18,053 nucleotides of DNA from DASPXY01 sp038227745 (GCA_038227745.1 JBBRPS010000096.1:1-18053), one strand, 5' to 3'; numbered from the stretch's first letter, positions 7,939-16,592 are shown. The notes: generated by a model not told the origin, from the sequence alone. Numbers and translations are program-made.

Positions 7939-9781
7939 CCCCTCGGTCAAACGCAAGGTCGGCGACCTGCGGCCCAGCCAGCTACTGTTCACCTTCGGCG
8001 TCGGCTCGGTGGTCGAGCTGCCCAACCTGTCCGTGATGGTCATGGGCCTGGACGACTGGCCCGCTGAGCATGCCGGCAAGGTCAGCGAGGAGCGGCTGCT
8101 CAAGGCCGTGCAGCACGAGCTGGGCTCGCAGGTTGATCGCCTCCTGACGCCGCCGGTGTCCGCCGAGTCCACCGTGTCCGGGCCCTTCGACGACTCGTCC
8201 AGCATCGGCGTGCCGGTGGCCCCGTTCCCCCGCTGGCTGTTGTGCCCGTTCTGCCGGCTGCTGGCCCCGATCCAGTCCGGCCTGTTCGAGCTGAAGCTGG
8301 ACCCCTACCGGCGGGACCGCACCCGCTACGTCCACCGCAACTGCACGAAGCTGGGCAAGCCGCCGACGGCGGTGCCAGCCCGGTTCCTCGTGGCCTGCGA
8401 GAACGGCCACCTCGACGACTTCCCCTGGGTTCACTTCGTCCACCGCGGCCCGACCGAGTGCAAGTCGCGGCTGCGGCTGATCGAGTTCGGGGCCTCTGGG
8501 GAGGTGTCGGACATCGAGGTGAAGTGCGAGGTGTGCGGCTCCGGTCGCCGCATGGTCGGGGCCTTCGCCTCGGCCGAGGACGACGAGGCCCGTCTACCCG
8601 CCTGCCGGGGCCGCCAGCCTCACCTGCGGAAGTTCACCGAGGAGGGCTGCAAGTGCCCGACGCGGGCCATCCTGCTGGGGGCGTCCAACTCCTGGTTCCC
8701 GGTGACGCTGTCCGCCCTGTCCGTCCCCACGCAAGTGGACAGGCTGGCCCAGCTGCTCCAACAGCACTCGGCCCTGTTCGACGCCGTGGAGAGCATCCAG
8801 AACGTCAAGCTGCTGCGGGATGTGGGCATCCTCAAGCCGTTCGCCGCCTACACCGACGAGGCCGTCTGGGAGGCGTTGGTGAAGAAGCGGCAGGGGGACG
8901 GGGACACGGGCGAACAGCACGCCGACCTGCGGGAGCCCGAGTGGCAGGTCTTCTCCAGCCCCGACCCGGCCCGCAACGGCCGCGACTTCCAGCTGCGTCA
9001 GGTGGAGGTGCCCAGGGCCTACCGCAAGCAGTTCGACAAGGTGGTGCTGGTGGAAAGGCTCCGCGAGGTGCGGGCCCTGGTCGGCTTCACGCGGATCGGC
9101 TCGCCCGGCGACTTCAGCGAGCCGGCGGAACTGCCGCCCGAGCGGCTGGCCTCCCTGTGCCGAGGCCAGCCGAAATGGGTGCCGACATCGGAGGTCCGCG
9201 GCGAGGGCATCTTCCTCCAGTTCGGCGAGGAGGCCGTCCAGCGGTGGGTGAAGAAGAACAAGGGGCTGGAGGCCGAGTTCTTCGAGGCCCACAAGCGGTG
9301 GCGGCAGGTCCGCGGCCTGGAGGCCGAGGAAGGCTTCCCCGGCCTGCGGTTCGTGCTGCTGCACAGCTTCGCCCACGCCCTGCTCCGCCAGCTGTCGCTG
9401 GAGTGCGGCTACACCACGGCGTCGATCCGCGAGCGAATCTATTCGCGGAACGCCGGCGGGGACCACGAGCCGACGGCGGGCGTCCTGATCTACACGGCGG
9501 CGTCGGACAGCGAGGGGACGCTGGGCGGGTTGGTCAGCCTGGGCGAGCCGCGGACGCTGGCCCGCCACCTCGACCAGGCCCTCGACGGCCTGCGGCTGTG
9601 TGCGTCGGACCCGTTGTGCTCGGAGCACCACCCTTACCGCGACAGCCTGACCTTGCACGGGGCGGCCTGCCACGCCTGCCTGTTCGCCCCGGAGACCAGC
9701 TGCGAGCGGGGTAACAAGTACCTGGACCGTTCGGTGCTGGTGCCCACGGTCGAGCGTGAGAAGGCCGCGTTCTTCGGGTGA
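7931..9781 (+). CDS. drmB: DISARM DUF1998 protein DrmB
   Basis: DrmB is the DUF1998 partner of DrmA; in characterised DISARM systems the two form the DNA-recognising complex. The protein is 616 aa, with its start at ATG 7931 overlapping the drmA stop and a strong ribosome-binding site (ggaggaggg) just upstream. The N-terminal half has cysteine pairs C105-x2-C108 and C199-x2-C202 and a C156-E-N-G-H160 motif. The C-terminal DUF1998 domain (about 440-600) shows H478-S-F-A-H482, the GVLIYT and SEGTLGGL strands, and the terminal cysteine cluster C557, C563, C580, C583, C591. These features point to bound zinc. No catalytic site is expected. The TGA overlaps the GTG of drmC. The gene looks complete. 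Confidence 0.93.
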   Translation: MSNPSVKRKVGDLRPSQLLFTFGVGSVVELPNLSVMVMGLDDWPAEHAGKVSEERLLKAVQHELGSQVDRLLTPPVSAESTVSGPFDDSSSIGVPVAPFPRWLLCPFCRLLAPIQSGLFELKLDPYRRDRTRYVHRNCTKLGKPPTAVPARFLVACENGHLDDFPWVHFVHRGPTECKSRLRLIEFGASGEVSDIEVKCEVCGSGRRMVGAFASAEDDEARLPACRGRQPHLRKFTEEGCKCPTRAILLGASNSWFPVTLSALSVPTQVDRLAQLLQQHSALFDAVESIQNVKLLRDVGILKPFAAYTDEAVWEALVKKRQGDGDTGEQHADLREPEWQVFSSPDPARNGRDFQLRQVEVPRAYRKQFDKVVLVERLREVRALVGFTRIGSPGDFSEPAELPPERLASLCRGQPKWVPTSEVRGEGIFLQFGEEAVQRWVKKNKGLEAEFFEAHKRWRQVRGLEAEEGFPGLRFVLLHSFAHALLRQLSLECGYTTASIRERIYSRNAGGDHEPTAGVLIYTAASDSEGTLGGLVSLGEPRTLARHLDQALDGLRLCASDPLCSEHHPYRDSLTLHGAACHACLFAPETSCERGNKYLDRSVLVPTVEREKAAFFG

Positions 9782-10578
9782 ACACCATGGACACGCAGAG
9801 GCAGGCGGTCGCGGAGCAGGCCCGGCGTCTGGCAGCGGAGCTGCCGCCCTCGATGGCGGAGATGCTGGCCGACGCCGTCGGGCGTGTGAGCGGCCCCGAC
9901 GCTGGGGCCGTCCTGGCCGCGGTGCCGCAGCCGCACTACCGGGCGTTGGCGTCGGAGTTCCTGGCGGCCTGGCGGTCGTCCTTCCCCGGACTGGGCGCGC
10001 AGGCCGTCGCGGCGGCCCTCGCCACGGCGGTGGCCGGGGAACAGGCCCGGCGTGAGGGACAATCGGTTGAGCTGGTGTGGACGGGGCCGGACACCCAGGC
10101 CGTGCCGCTCCGCCACACTGAGCAAGCGTTGCTCCAGGTCATCGACGCGGCCCGGGAGCGGCTGCTGGTCGTCAGCTACGCCGTCTACAAGATTCCCCGG
10201 ATCGGGGAGGCCCTCGCCCGTGCCGCGGGCCGGGGCGTCGCCCTGCGAGTCGTGATCGAGGGTGCCCACCGCCACGACGGCCTCGACGTGTACGACCGGC
10301 TGCGGGCCCTGGGGGATGCGGTCGCCACGCGGGCCTGCGTCTACCTGTGGCCCCTGGACCGCCGGCCCCGGGACGACGCGGGCGGCCAGGGGGTGCTGCA
10401 CGTCAAGTGTGCCGTGGCGGACGGCCGCTGGCTGTATCTGTCGTCCGCGAACCTGACGGAGAACGCCTTCACCCTGAACATGGAGCTGGGCGTCCTGGTC
10501 CGCGACGAATGTGCCGCGGGCCAGGTCGAGCGACACTTCGACAAGCTCGTTGCGACCGGAACCCTGGTGCGGATTTGA
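9778..10578 (+). CDS. drmC: DISARM phospholipase-D-family protein DrmC
   Basis: DrmC is the PLD-superfamily (putative nuclease) subunit; in tested DISARM systems it is partly dispensable. The protein has 266 aa from GTG 9778, which overlaps the drmB stop (GTGA). ATG 9787 is an alternative start three codons in. The N-terminal 100 residues are mostly helical. The PLD domain covers about 100-266 with one HKD motif, H208-V-K210-x4-D215, followed by S222-S-A-N225 and an E-L-G-V-L-V-R-D strand. One HKD per chain implies action as a dimer, as in other single-motif PLD nucleases. The order drmA-drmB-drmC with overlapping ends is the conserved DISARM arrangement. A 117-bp gap separates it from the next gene. 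Confidence 0.9.
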   Translation: MNTMDTQRQAVAEQARRLAAELPPSMAEMLADAVGRVSGPDAGAVLAAVPQPHYRALASEFLAAWRSSFPGLGAQAVAAALATAVAGEQARREGQSVELVWTGPDTQAVPLRHTEQALLQVIDAARERLLVVSYAVYKIPRIGEALARAAGRGVALRVVIEGAHRHDGLDVYDRLRALGDAVATRACVYLWPLDRRPRDDAGGQGVLHVKCAVADGRWLYLSSANLTENAFTLNMELGVLVRDECAAGQVERHFDKLVATGTLVRI

Positions 10579-10695
10579 TCGTGACGTGATCCTGGACCGC
10601 CGTCCATGACAACGTGTCCGAGAGGGGGGGCCGCTACCAACCTGCTCAGGGCGTGGTGACGGCCGGTTGCCTCCACGAATACGACGAGAAGAACC

Positions 10696-13071
10696 ATGGC
10701 CCAACGCATCCTGAACGTTCGGGTTCGCCCCTTCCGCATGGCGGTGCTGCTCGCGAAGACCGCCTCCCCGGACGAGGTACTGCTCGCCCTGAGGTTCCTC
10801 TCCTACCTCTGGGGCGGTCGCTTCTGTCAGCTGCTGGCGGTCGAGACTGGAGGCGACGATCCCCTGGCGTCCTTCCGCCTGTCCCAGTCGCGGCCCGACC
10901 TCGTCTACGGTATCGGCATCGACCAGAACGCCTGGAGGCCCCGCGTACACGAAGCCTGCCAGCCGAGAGGCTTCGGCATGCTGGAGGCCCAGTACGTCGA
11001 GAACCTGCACGATGCCGTTGTGGAGCCGGTGACGGCCGCCCATGTCGTCCACCACCTTCGCCGGACGCCAGAAGGCCCCGGGCGTCAACAGCGAACCCTG
11101 CGGCTGCTCGGCTGCGATCCCAAGTCGCCGTTGCGACCGTTCGCGGCCGCCCTGTTCGGCATCCACTACGAGAACCTCGGGAGTGCGATCCCGAACGAGG
11201 GAGGGTGGCTACCCGAGGACGGAACCGTGGCGGACCTGATCGCCACGCACGCAGACCTCGTCTCCAAGTATCAACGGTGCTGGCTGGACCTCGCGAGCCA
11301 CGGGCTCGTGTTCAGCTACAACCCCTTCTCTGCTTCCTCCCCGCCTCCCCCCACGGTTGTCCTGGTCGGCGAACTCGCCTCGGACATGTCGCTGTTCTGG
11401 AACCTCCGCACGGCGGCCGAGCCTCACTTCCCCGCGTGGGTCATCCCCCTGCCCGCGGCGTCGGCGGCTGATCCCGCGGTCCTGGCCGGGCTCAGGGACT
11501 GGCTGCTGGCGTTCGAGATCTATCGGCGACGGCCCACTTTCTGCCGGGTGACCTCGGCCACCGTCTCGCATCCGGCCCTGGCGGCTTTCGCCGGCCGTCT
11601 TCGGGAAGCATTGGCCGGGACCGCCGTCAAGCACGTCGATGCCTGGGAGCCCACGAATCGCCTTCCCGTGGTCGTGCCCTACGAGTCCGAGCGGCACCTG
11701 CCGGTCGAGCTGTCGAGACGGACCTTGACCTTCCATCCGCCGCGTCCGAAGCTGCTCGAAGGCTTCTCCAAGGGTGCCTGGCTGGTCGAGTTCCGCGAGG
11801 ACGTGCGGCGTGGGCGGGCGGTCAGGGAGCTGTGCCTTCCTCCTCGCATCTCCACCTTCGCCGTGCTGAACGCCCCCGGCCCCACCTCGATCCCGATGAC
11901 CAGGATTCCCCAACTCGGCGACGGGGTGGACGGGATCAACATCGTCTGCTGGGAGCGGAAGGAGTTCGCGAGGGTCCACCTGCCGACCGCCGAGGAGGTC
12001 TTGACGGAGGTCCTGCGGGAGGCGGAGATCACCCCCACCGAGGACGAGAAGAGGGCCTGCTACCTGCCGGTGCTGCGGATGTTCGGCGGCCTCGACAAGG
12101 CCGCCGAGGCGTTCTCCGGCCAGCGAGGCAACGTCCTGAAGTCGCTGCTGGACGAACCGCTGCACCTCGGCGAGATTCAGGGGAAGGCGAGGCTGGGCAA
12201 GGGGAAGCTGGCCGAACTCGCGGAGCCCGAGGTCCCCAGGGTAATGCTGGATCGGCTGGACCCGGTCGCCAAGCGGACGTTCCGGCGGCGGAGGCGGCGG
12301 CTGTGGACCAGGATGTCCCCTTCCACGACCGCCGTCGAGTCCTTGCTCGAGTTCTGGGCCGACCGGGGCGTGGTGTCCAGGCGGTGGCAGCTCGGCCCCT
12401 GCCCGGCCTGCATGGGGTCGTTCTGGGAGGGGCACATCGACATCTCGAAGCCCGTGCTCTGCCCCGGCTGCGGCAGACGGCTTCGGCTTCCTCCCCAGGT
12501 GCCCATGGGCTACTCGATCCACCGGCTCGTCGGCCATGCCATCCGGCAGGGGATCGTGCCGGTCGTGCTCGCGGGCCGGTTCCTGAAGAACCTGACGCAC
12601 CGGGGATTCCTCTGGGTGCCTGGCGTCAAGTACAAGTGGGACGACAAGGACGGCGACCTGGACATCCTGGCCTGCTGCGACGGCCACATCGTCGTGGGCG
12701 AGTGCAAGACGCTCGACGGCACCCCCGCGGACACCGGCTTCTGGGAGGTGATCCTCGGTCAGTTCGCCGAGACGATAAAAGTGGGCAAGGCGTGCAAGGC
12801 CAGCTTCGCCGTCCTGGCGGTGATGGCGGACGGCTACCCGGCGGACTTCCAGGAGAAGGCGGATGCACTGGCAGGGCCGGCCATGCGGTGCCTCCTGCTC
12901 GACAAGCAGGACCTGGAACAAGGACAGAGGTCGGTGAAGGAGGAAGTCGCTGGGTTCCCGCAGCACCTGTCGCTGCGTGACCTGATCGTGGAGCCGATGC
13001 CCGAGACGCCCAGGCTTCAGCCTGCGGAAGCACGAGAGGTTCACACACCCGTGTTTTCGATCACCTACTGA
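10696..13071 (+). CDS. Large hypothetical protein with zinc ribbon and C-terminal PD-(D/E)XK nuclease domain
   Basis: This 791-aa protein starts at ATG 10696, with only a weak ribosome-binding site (gagaag). Residues 1-110 have a strand/helix pattern with LWGG (37-40) and R66-PD-L-VYG. Residues 110-560 are unassigned. A basic stretch of six arginines (530-535) precedes a zinc ribbon, C569-P-A-C572 and C589-P-G-C592. The C-terminal nuclease core has D654-L-D656 and V667-G-E669-C-K671, with Q689 downstream, fitting PD-(D/E)XK folds. This architecture suggests a stand-alone defence nuclease whose N-terminal part senses or regulates, but that is inference. It may be transcribed with the DISARM genes or from the 117-bp gap. 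A 9-bp hairpin lies six bases after the stop. I do not know a named family for it. Confidence 0.8.
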   Translation: MAQRILNVRVRPFRMAVLLAKTASPDEVLLALRFLSYLWGGRFCQLLAVETGGDDPLASFRLSQSRPDLVYGIGIDQNAWRPRVHEACQPRGFGMLEAQYVENLHDAVVEPVTAAHVVHHLRRTPEGPGRQQRTLRLLGCDPKSPLRPFAAALFGIHYENLGSAIPNEGGWLPEDGTVADLIATHADLVSKYQRCWLDLASHGLVFSYNPFSASSPPPPTVVLVGELASDMSLFWNLRTAAEPHFPAWVIPLPAASAADPAVLAGLRDWLLAFEIYRRRPTFCRVTSATVSHPALAAFAGRLREALAGTAVKHVDAWEPTNRLPVVVPYESERHLPVELSRRTLTFHPPRPKLLEGFSKGAWLVEFREDVRRGRAVRELCLPPRISTFAVLNAPGPTSIPMTRIPQLGDGVDGINIVCWERKEFARVHLPTAEEVLTEVLREAEITPTEDEKRACYLPVLRMFGGLDKAAEAFSGQRGNVLKSLLDEPLHLGEIQGKARLGKGKLAELAEPEVPRVMLDRLDPVAKRTFRRRRRRLWTRMSPSTTAVESLLEFWADRGVVSRRWQLGPCPACMGSFWEGHIDISKPVLCPGCGRRLRLPPQVPMGYSIHRLVGHAIRQGIVPVVLAGRFLKNLTHRGFLWVPGVKYKWDDKDGDLDILACCDGHIVVGECKTLDGTPADTGFWEVILGQFAETIKVGKACKASFAVLAVMADGYPADFQEKADALAGPAMRCLLLDKQDLEQGQRSVKEEVAGFPQHLSLRDLIVEPMPETPRLQPAEAREVHTPVFSITY

Positions 13072-13076
13072 CAAGA

Positions 13077-13106
13077 CCCCTGCCTGGCATACCGAGTAGG
13101 TAGGGG
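13077..13106 (+). terminator. Possible hairpin terminator after the 791-aa nuclease-like gene
   Basis: The arms 13077-13085 (cccctgcct) and 13098-13106 (aggtagggg) pair over nine positions with one G-U wobble, around a 12-base loop. The hairpin starts six bases after the stop codon. No T-run follows, so it is not a classic intrinsic terminator; it may stabilise the 3' end or be neutral. Confidence 0.3.
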
Positions 13107-13208
13107 GCGGGCTCAAAGGCTCAAGGTCCCAAGTCGTCCCCTCACGAGGAAGCAGGGCACCAACCGGGTCAACGACGCCCAAGGCAACAGGCAGAAGAGG
13201 GACAGCCC

Positions 13209-14426
13209 ATGGCCAGACGCATCACCATCTTCTTCTCGTGGCAGTCCGACTCGCCGAGGCCCACCAACCACAGCTTCATCGAGGACTGCCTGGAGCGGGC
13301 CATCAAGGAGCTGAAGCGGGAGGACGACCTGAAGGTCGAGCCGGTCCTCGACCGCGACACGCGGGGCGTGCCCGGCTCGCCCGACATCGTCGGCACCATC
13401 TTCTCCAAGATCAGGGACAGCCAGGTCTTCGTCGGCGACGTGTCGATCATCAACCCCGGCGGGTCGGGCCGTCCCACCCCCAACCCAAACGTGCTCATCG
13501 AACTGGGCTACGCACTGTCCTGCCTGGGCGACGAGCGGGTCGTCTGCGTCTGCAACGAGGCGTCCGGCTCCATCGAGAGCCTCCCGTTCGACCTGCGACA
13601 GAAGCGGGTAGGCAAGTACCGGCTGGAACAGGGGCAGGACAAGGCCGAGCCTCGAAAGGCCCTGGTCGCCACCCTTCGGGAGGCGATCAGGCTGATCCTC
13701 GACACGCCCGATCCCGATGTCGTCGCCGCTGAGGGCCGCTTCTTCTCCCGGCTTGCGTCCCTGCTCATCGACCTGCTCATCTTCGGGACGGAGGCGGAGG
13801 AGCGAAGTATCAACCCGTGGCTGGGTCAGTCCCGTGCCCTGTTCGGCGGGTCGGCCAGGGAGCTTCGCGAGCTTGCCCTTGAGGAGGCGGCGGCCCGCCA
13901 CTTTCTCTCACGTCCCCTGGAAGAGCTTGCCGACTCCTGCGACGAGTTCGCCACCTTTCGCATGTACTCGGGCTGCGGAGAGGCGTTTGCCGCCTTGCTT
14001 TCCGCAGCAGTTGGGCAGGCGTCGAGGCTCAAGTCCGCCTGCATCGACCCCCTGCCCGTGTCCGCTGATTCCCTCGCCGAGGTCAGGCTCGCGGTGGTCA
14101 ACGCCAGCCGACAACTTCGTGGCCTGGCCGACCGTGCAGAGCGTCTGGCCCAGCAAGGCCGGCTGGACGACCTCCTGTGCGAACCGTCGCAGGTCGGGCT
14201 CGCTTTGCTGCGGCTGGGGCACCACGACGTGGACGCTATCCGCAAGGGGCTGGCCGAGCGACTGCGTGAGATCGGACGCGACCTCCACTTGGTGGAGACG
14301 GCGAGGATCGCGTGCGACGGCGGCCGTTCCGTCCAGGCCGTCATCGACCGAATCCGACAAGGACGCGAGCGGCTGGCCGCCCTCGTGCAGGACTTGGGGC
14401 ATCTCGACTCAGACGCCGGGGCATGA
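13209..14426 (+). CDS. TIR-like domain protein, candidate NAD-consuming defence effector
   Basis: This 405-aa protein starts at ATG 13209, with gagg at 13197-13200. The N-terminal domain (1-145) is a flavodoxin/TIR-like fold: strand ITIFF then S10-W-Q-S-D14, V46-L-D-R-D50-T, P55-G-S-P-D59, V76?-D77-V-S, and N92-P-N-V-L-I-E98-L-G-Y-A102. It closes with the LPFDLR segment typical of SWQSD-type nucleotide-binding proteins. E98 occupies the place of the catalytic glutamate in TIR NADases and CAP12-like effectors. Residues 150-405 are largely helical and unassigned. The stop overlaps the next start (ATGA, 14423-14426), so the two genes form a coupled pair. The likely role is abortive infection by NAD degradation or a related nucleotide reaction; this is inferred from family resemblance, not shown. 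It is not a classical Toll TIR sequence. Confidence 0.75.
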   Translation: MARRITIFFSWQSDSPRPTNHSFIEDCLERAIKELKREDDLKVEPVLDRDTRGVPGSPDIVGTIFSKIRDSQVFVGDVSIINPGGSGRPTPNPNVLIELGYALSCLGDERVVCVCNEASGSIESLPFDLRQKRVGKYRLEQGQDKAEPRKALVATLREAIRLILDTPDPDVVAAEGRFFSRLASLLIDLLIFGTEAEERSINPWLGQSRALFGGSARELRELALEEAAARHFLSRPLEELADSCDEFATFRMYSGCGEAFAALLSAAVGQASRLKSACIDPLPVSADSLAEVRLAVVNASRQLRGLADRAERLAQQGRLDDLLCEPSQVGLALLRLGHHDVDAIRKGLAERLREIGRDLHLVETARIACDGGRSVQAVIDRIRQGRERLAALVQDLGHLDSDAGA

Positions 14427-15552
14427 CCTACAACGTGGTGAACGGAGAGCAGAGAACCGTGAAGATTTTCGCCGAGCCCGACCTCCGCGGATTCCTTGAA
14501 GCCAGAATACAGCAGGTCGGGAAGGACATCCGTTCCGCCGACCCGAACTACCTCCTGAACGTGAACGAGACGCAGTTCGTCCAGCACCTCGTCGGCCGCT
14601 CCCGGGTCGAGCCGCTCGCCTTCGACTTCGACGGGCTCACCGTCTCCCAGCGGGAGGAGCTGATGCCCGCCGAGCGGTTCCCCAACGCCTTCGAGTTCAA
14701 CATCGAACGGGGCCGCCGGTATCCCAAGCAGGTCATCACCTACCACCTGCCGTTCGCCGGCAACGCGGACCTGCTGAGGTACGCCCCCTCCACACGCATC
14801 CTCTGGACGACGGAGGTCCGCGTGGAGGCGGCCGCGGTGTGCTTCGACCTCGTCAACTGGAGGGACGAGCCCGCCTCCATCAAGCGTGAGGCCGAGGGCG
14901 TCATCGGCAGCCTCCGCACCCAGGCCGGCAATGTGGCCAGCGAGGTCGCCGGGTTCAACGGCCGGCTGGAGGCGGAGGTGTCCCGGCTGGTCAAGGCCCG
15001 GAAGGCCGAGCTGCTGAAGCAGGCGAGTACCCTCGCCGCCCTCGGGGTGCCGGTGAAGAAGGCGGACCAGGTCCCGGCGACGTTCGCGGTGCCGGTGGCG
15101 AGGAAGCCGGCCCTCATCGAGCGGCCGGTTGCCCCTTCCAGCTCCTTCCAGCCGGAGCCCGCCTGGGGCAGGAGGTCTACGAGGGGGTACTGCGGATCAT
15201 CCGCGACACGGGCGTCGAGATGGAGCGGCACCCCGCCATCTACGGCGGCAAGGACGAGGAGACGCTGCGGGACCACTTCCTCATGGTCCTGTCGCCGCAC
15301 TTCCAGAGCACCACGGGCGAGACGTTCAACAAGGCGGGGAAGACGGACATCCTGATCCGCCACGAGCGGCAGAACGTGTTCGTGGCCGAGTGCAAGTTCT
15401 GGGGCGGCATGAAGGGGTTCCACGCGACCATCGACCAGCTGCTCGGCTACCTCACCTGGCGGGACTCGAAGGCAGCCGTGATCAGCTTCGTGCGGAACAA
15501 GGAGCTGAACCCGGTGCTCGAGACCATCGGCAAGGAGACGGCGAAGCACCCC
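14423..15552 (+). pseudogene. Frameshifted and 3'-truncated PD-(D/E)XK nuclease-like partner of the TIR-like gene
   Basis: The reading starts at ATG 14423 inside an ATGA overlap and gives about 247 residues of an alpha/beta domain plus a helical, probably coiled-coil stretch (14880-15060) and a Pro-rich linker. Near 15160-15168 the coding potential jumps to another frame: the reading PEPA must be joined to LGQEVYEGVLRI, which one missing base (for example a c in cccgcctgggg) explains. The second part contains the nuclease core K-T-D (Asp codon 15346-15348), V-F-V-A-E-C-K (Glu 15388-15390, Lys 15394-15396) and a conserved-looking IDQLLGYLTWRDSKAA helix. Around 15550 the homology-like sequence ends and passes in frame into a WD40 fragment, so the end given is approximate. 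The frameshift could be a sequencing error; the 3' truncation makes real decay more likely. Confidence 0.7.
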
Positions 15553-15640
15553 AGTCCCGACGGTCGCAGGATGCTGACGGGCAGCCACGACAAGACAGCG
15601 CGGTTCTGGGACACATCGACCGGCGAGTGCAGGACCCGCT
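15550..15640 (+). pseudogene. WD40-repeat fragment
   Basis: The frame continuing from the nuclease pseudogene reads SPDGRRMLTGSHDKTARFWD and then TSTGE. This is one nearly complete WD40 blade, with SPDG, GSHDKT and the terminal W-D. No other blade precedes or follows it. Such repeats occur in long arrays in planctomycete proteins, often fused to Ser/Thr kinases. A single blade with no start of its own is debris fused to the nuclease remnant. The right boundary with the transposase fragment is somewhere in 15625-15656. Confidence 0.6.
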
Positions 15641-15656
15641 TTGCGATTCTTGACCC

Positions 15657-16118
15657 TTACCCAGCTTGCGCAGCCGCCGGTTTCGGCGGGCGGCGGAAGG
15701 CGCTGCCGGGCCGGGCCTGGATGTGCGTGGCCAAGCGGTTGTCGTCGCTGAGCACGGCCGCACGCACCTGAAGGATGGCTTCGGCACCCTCCGGGTTGTC
15801 CCAGAACTTCTCCGTTCCCTTCACGCGATAGTTGAATTCCTTGATGAGGGATTCCACGGCGCTGGACGTCACCGGCAGCCCCTCCCGGCGATAGTCCGCG
15901 TACTTCATGCGTTCGTGGTTGTTCCGCAGATACGTGATGGTACGCCGCAACACGGCGCGCGGATCAGTGGCGGGCGGCGGGCCCGGACCCGGATACGGGC
16001 CCAACCTGTTCAGCCGGGTTTCCAGTTCGGCCGTCACCTCGGACACCCTCCCTTGCCAGCACTGCGTCAGCCAGCCGACGTACCACTGCCACCGCTCGGC
16101 CACACTGGCCGCCAGCAC
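15657..16118 (-). pseudogene. 3' fragment of a DDE-type IS transposase
   Basis: The minus strand encodes 153 residues ending with TAA at 15657-15659. The segment shows WLTQCWQG, YLRNNHERMKYADYRREG, LPVTSSAVESLIKE, then RVKGTEKFW and EGAEAILQVRAAVLSDD. TSS-x-VES would hold the third (Glu) catalytic residue of the DDE triad. The two Asp residues and the whole N-terminal half are missing: the frame upstream of the GTG at 16116-16118 no longer looks like a transposase. The element is therefore a dead remnant. I associate this type with ISKra4-like or related planctomycete elements but am not sure of the family. It lies antisense to the surrounding gene debris. Confidence 0.7.
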
Positions 16119-16121
16119 CGT

Positions 16122-16202
16122 GGAGGGACGAAGCGCACCGCCTGGGAGACCGTCTGGGCAGACGCGGAGGCTTTCCTCAAACGGACGCGCGATCAGGAGT
16201 AG
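16122..16202 (+). pseudogene. Possible C-terminal tail of another protein (kinase/TPR-like)
   Basis: A plus-strand frame that becomes protein-like only after the transposase homology ends reads TAWETVWADAEAFLKRTRDQE and stops at TAG 16200-16202. The W-x3-W-x-D-x-x-x-L-L/F-K pattern recalls the last residues of TPR or WD40-containing Ser/Thr kinases in planctomycetes. If so, this tail and the WD40 blade on the other side of the transposase scrap could come from one disrupted gene. The piece is short and the match is by memory, so confidence is low. Confidence 0.3.
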
Positions 16203-16496
16203 CGCACTGAACCTCGTCGAGAGGATCCGCCGCGGCGCCGACGGAAGTGAGCGAATGAGTAGGTCGCCGGCCCGCAGCCAGGCCAGGGCTCTCCCGTGGG
16301 CGTGGCAGTCCGCAGGCCAGGTTGTCGCGGCCTGCCTTCCGACGCGAAGGGGGAGGGCGCGTGAGCCGCTCCGGGATAACTTAACGGCCGTAAAGATAGC
16401 GGCAGCGCTGCCCGCTGGAGGGGAGGACGTCGAGGGTGGCCACGTTCACCGCATCATGGGTGTCCTCGAAACCAGAAACGGGGTCAAGGGCGGCAG

Positions 16497-16592
16497 CCCG
16501 GCGCATGCCGCGCCTCGGCAACCGTGCCGCCGCATGGACCCGCCGTCGTCACGTCCGACCGCTTTCTGGCCACGATGTCCAGGCCGAGGCAA
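16497..16592 (+). repeat. Diverged direct repeat, copy A
   Basis: This segment aligns by eye with 17000-17085 in the same order. Shared blocks are ccgtgccgcYgc (from about 16532), caYgtccRRccgc (16550) and ctggYcacgatgtccRgg (16566-16583, 16 of 18 bases identical). Small indels separate the blocks. The outer limits are approximate. Confidence 0.45.

Noticed and set aside
16374..16402. Sequence resembling the conserved 23S rRNA segment cut by I-CeuI (taactataacggtcctaaggtagcg-like).
   Set aside because: Only partial matches with indels, and nothing around it resembles rRNA; probably coincidence.
16401..16412. Palindrome ggcagcgctgcc as an attachment site or IS end.
   Set aside because: Short palindromes are frequent in GC-rich DNA, and no matching partner or integrase is visible.
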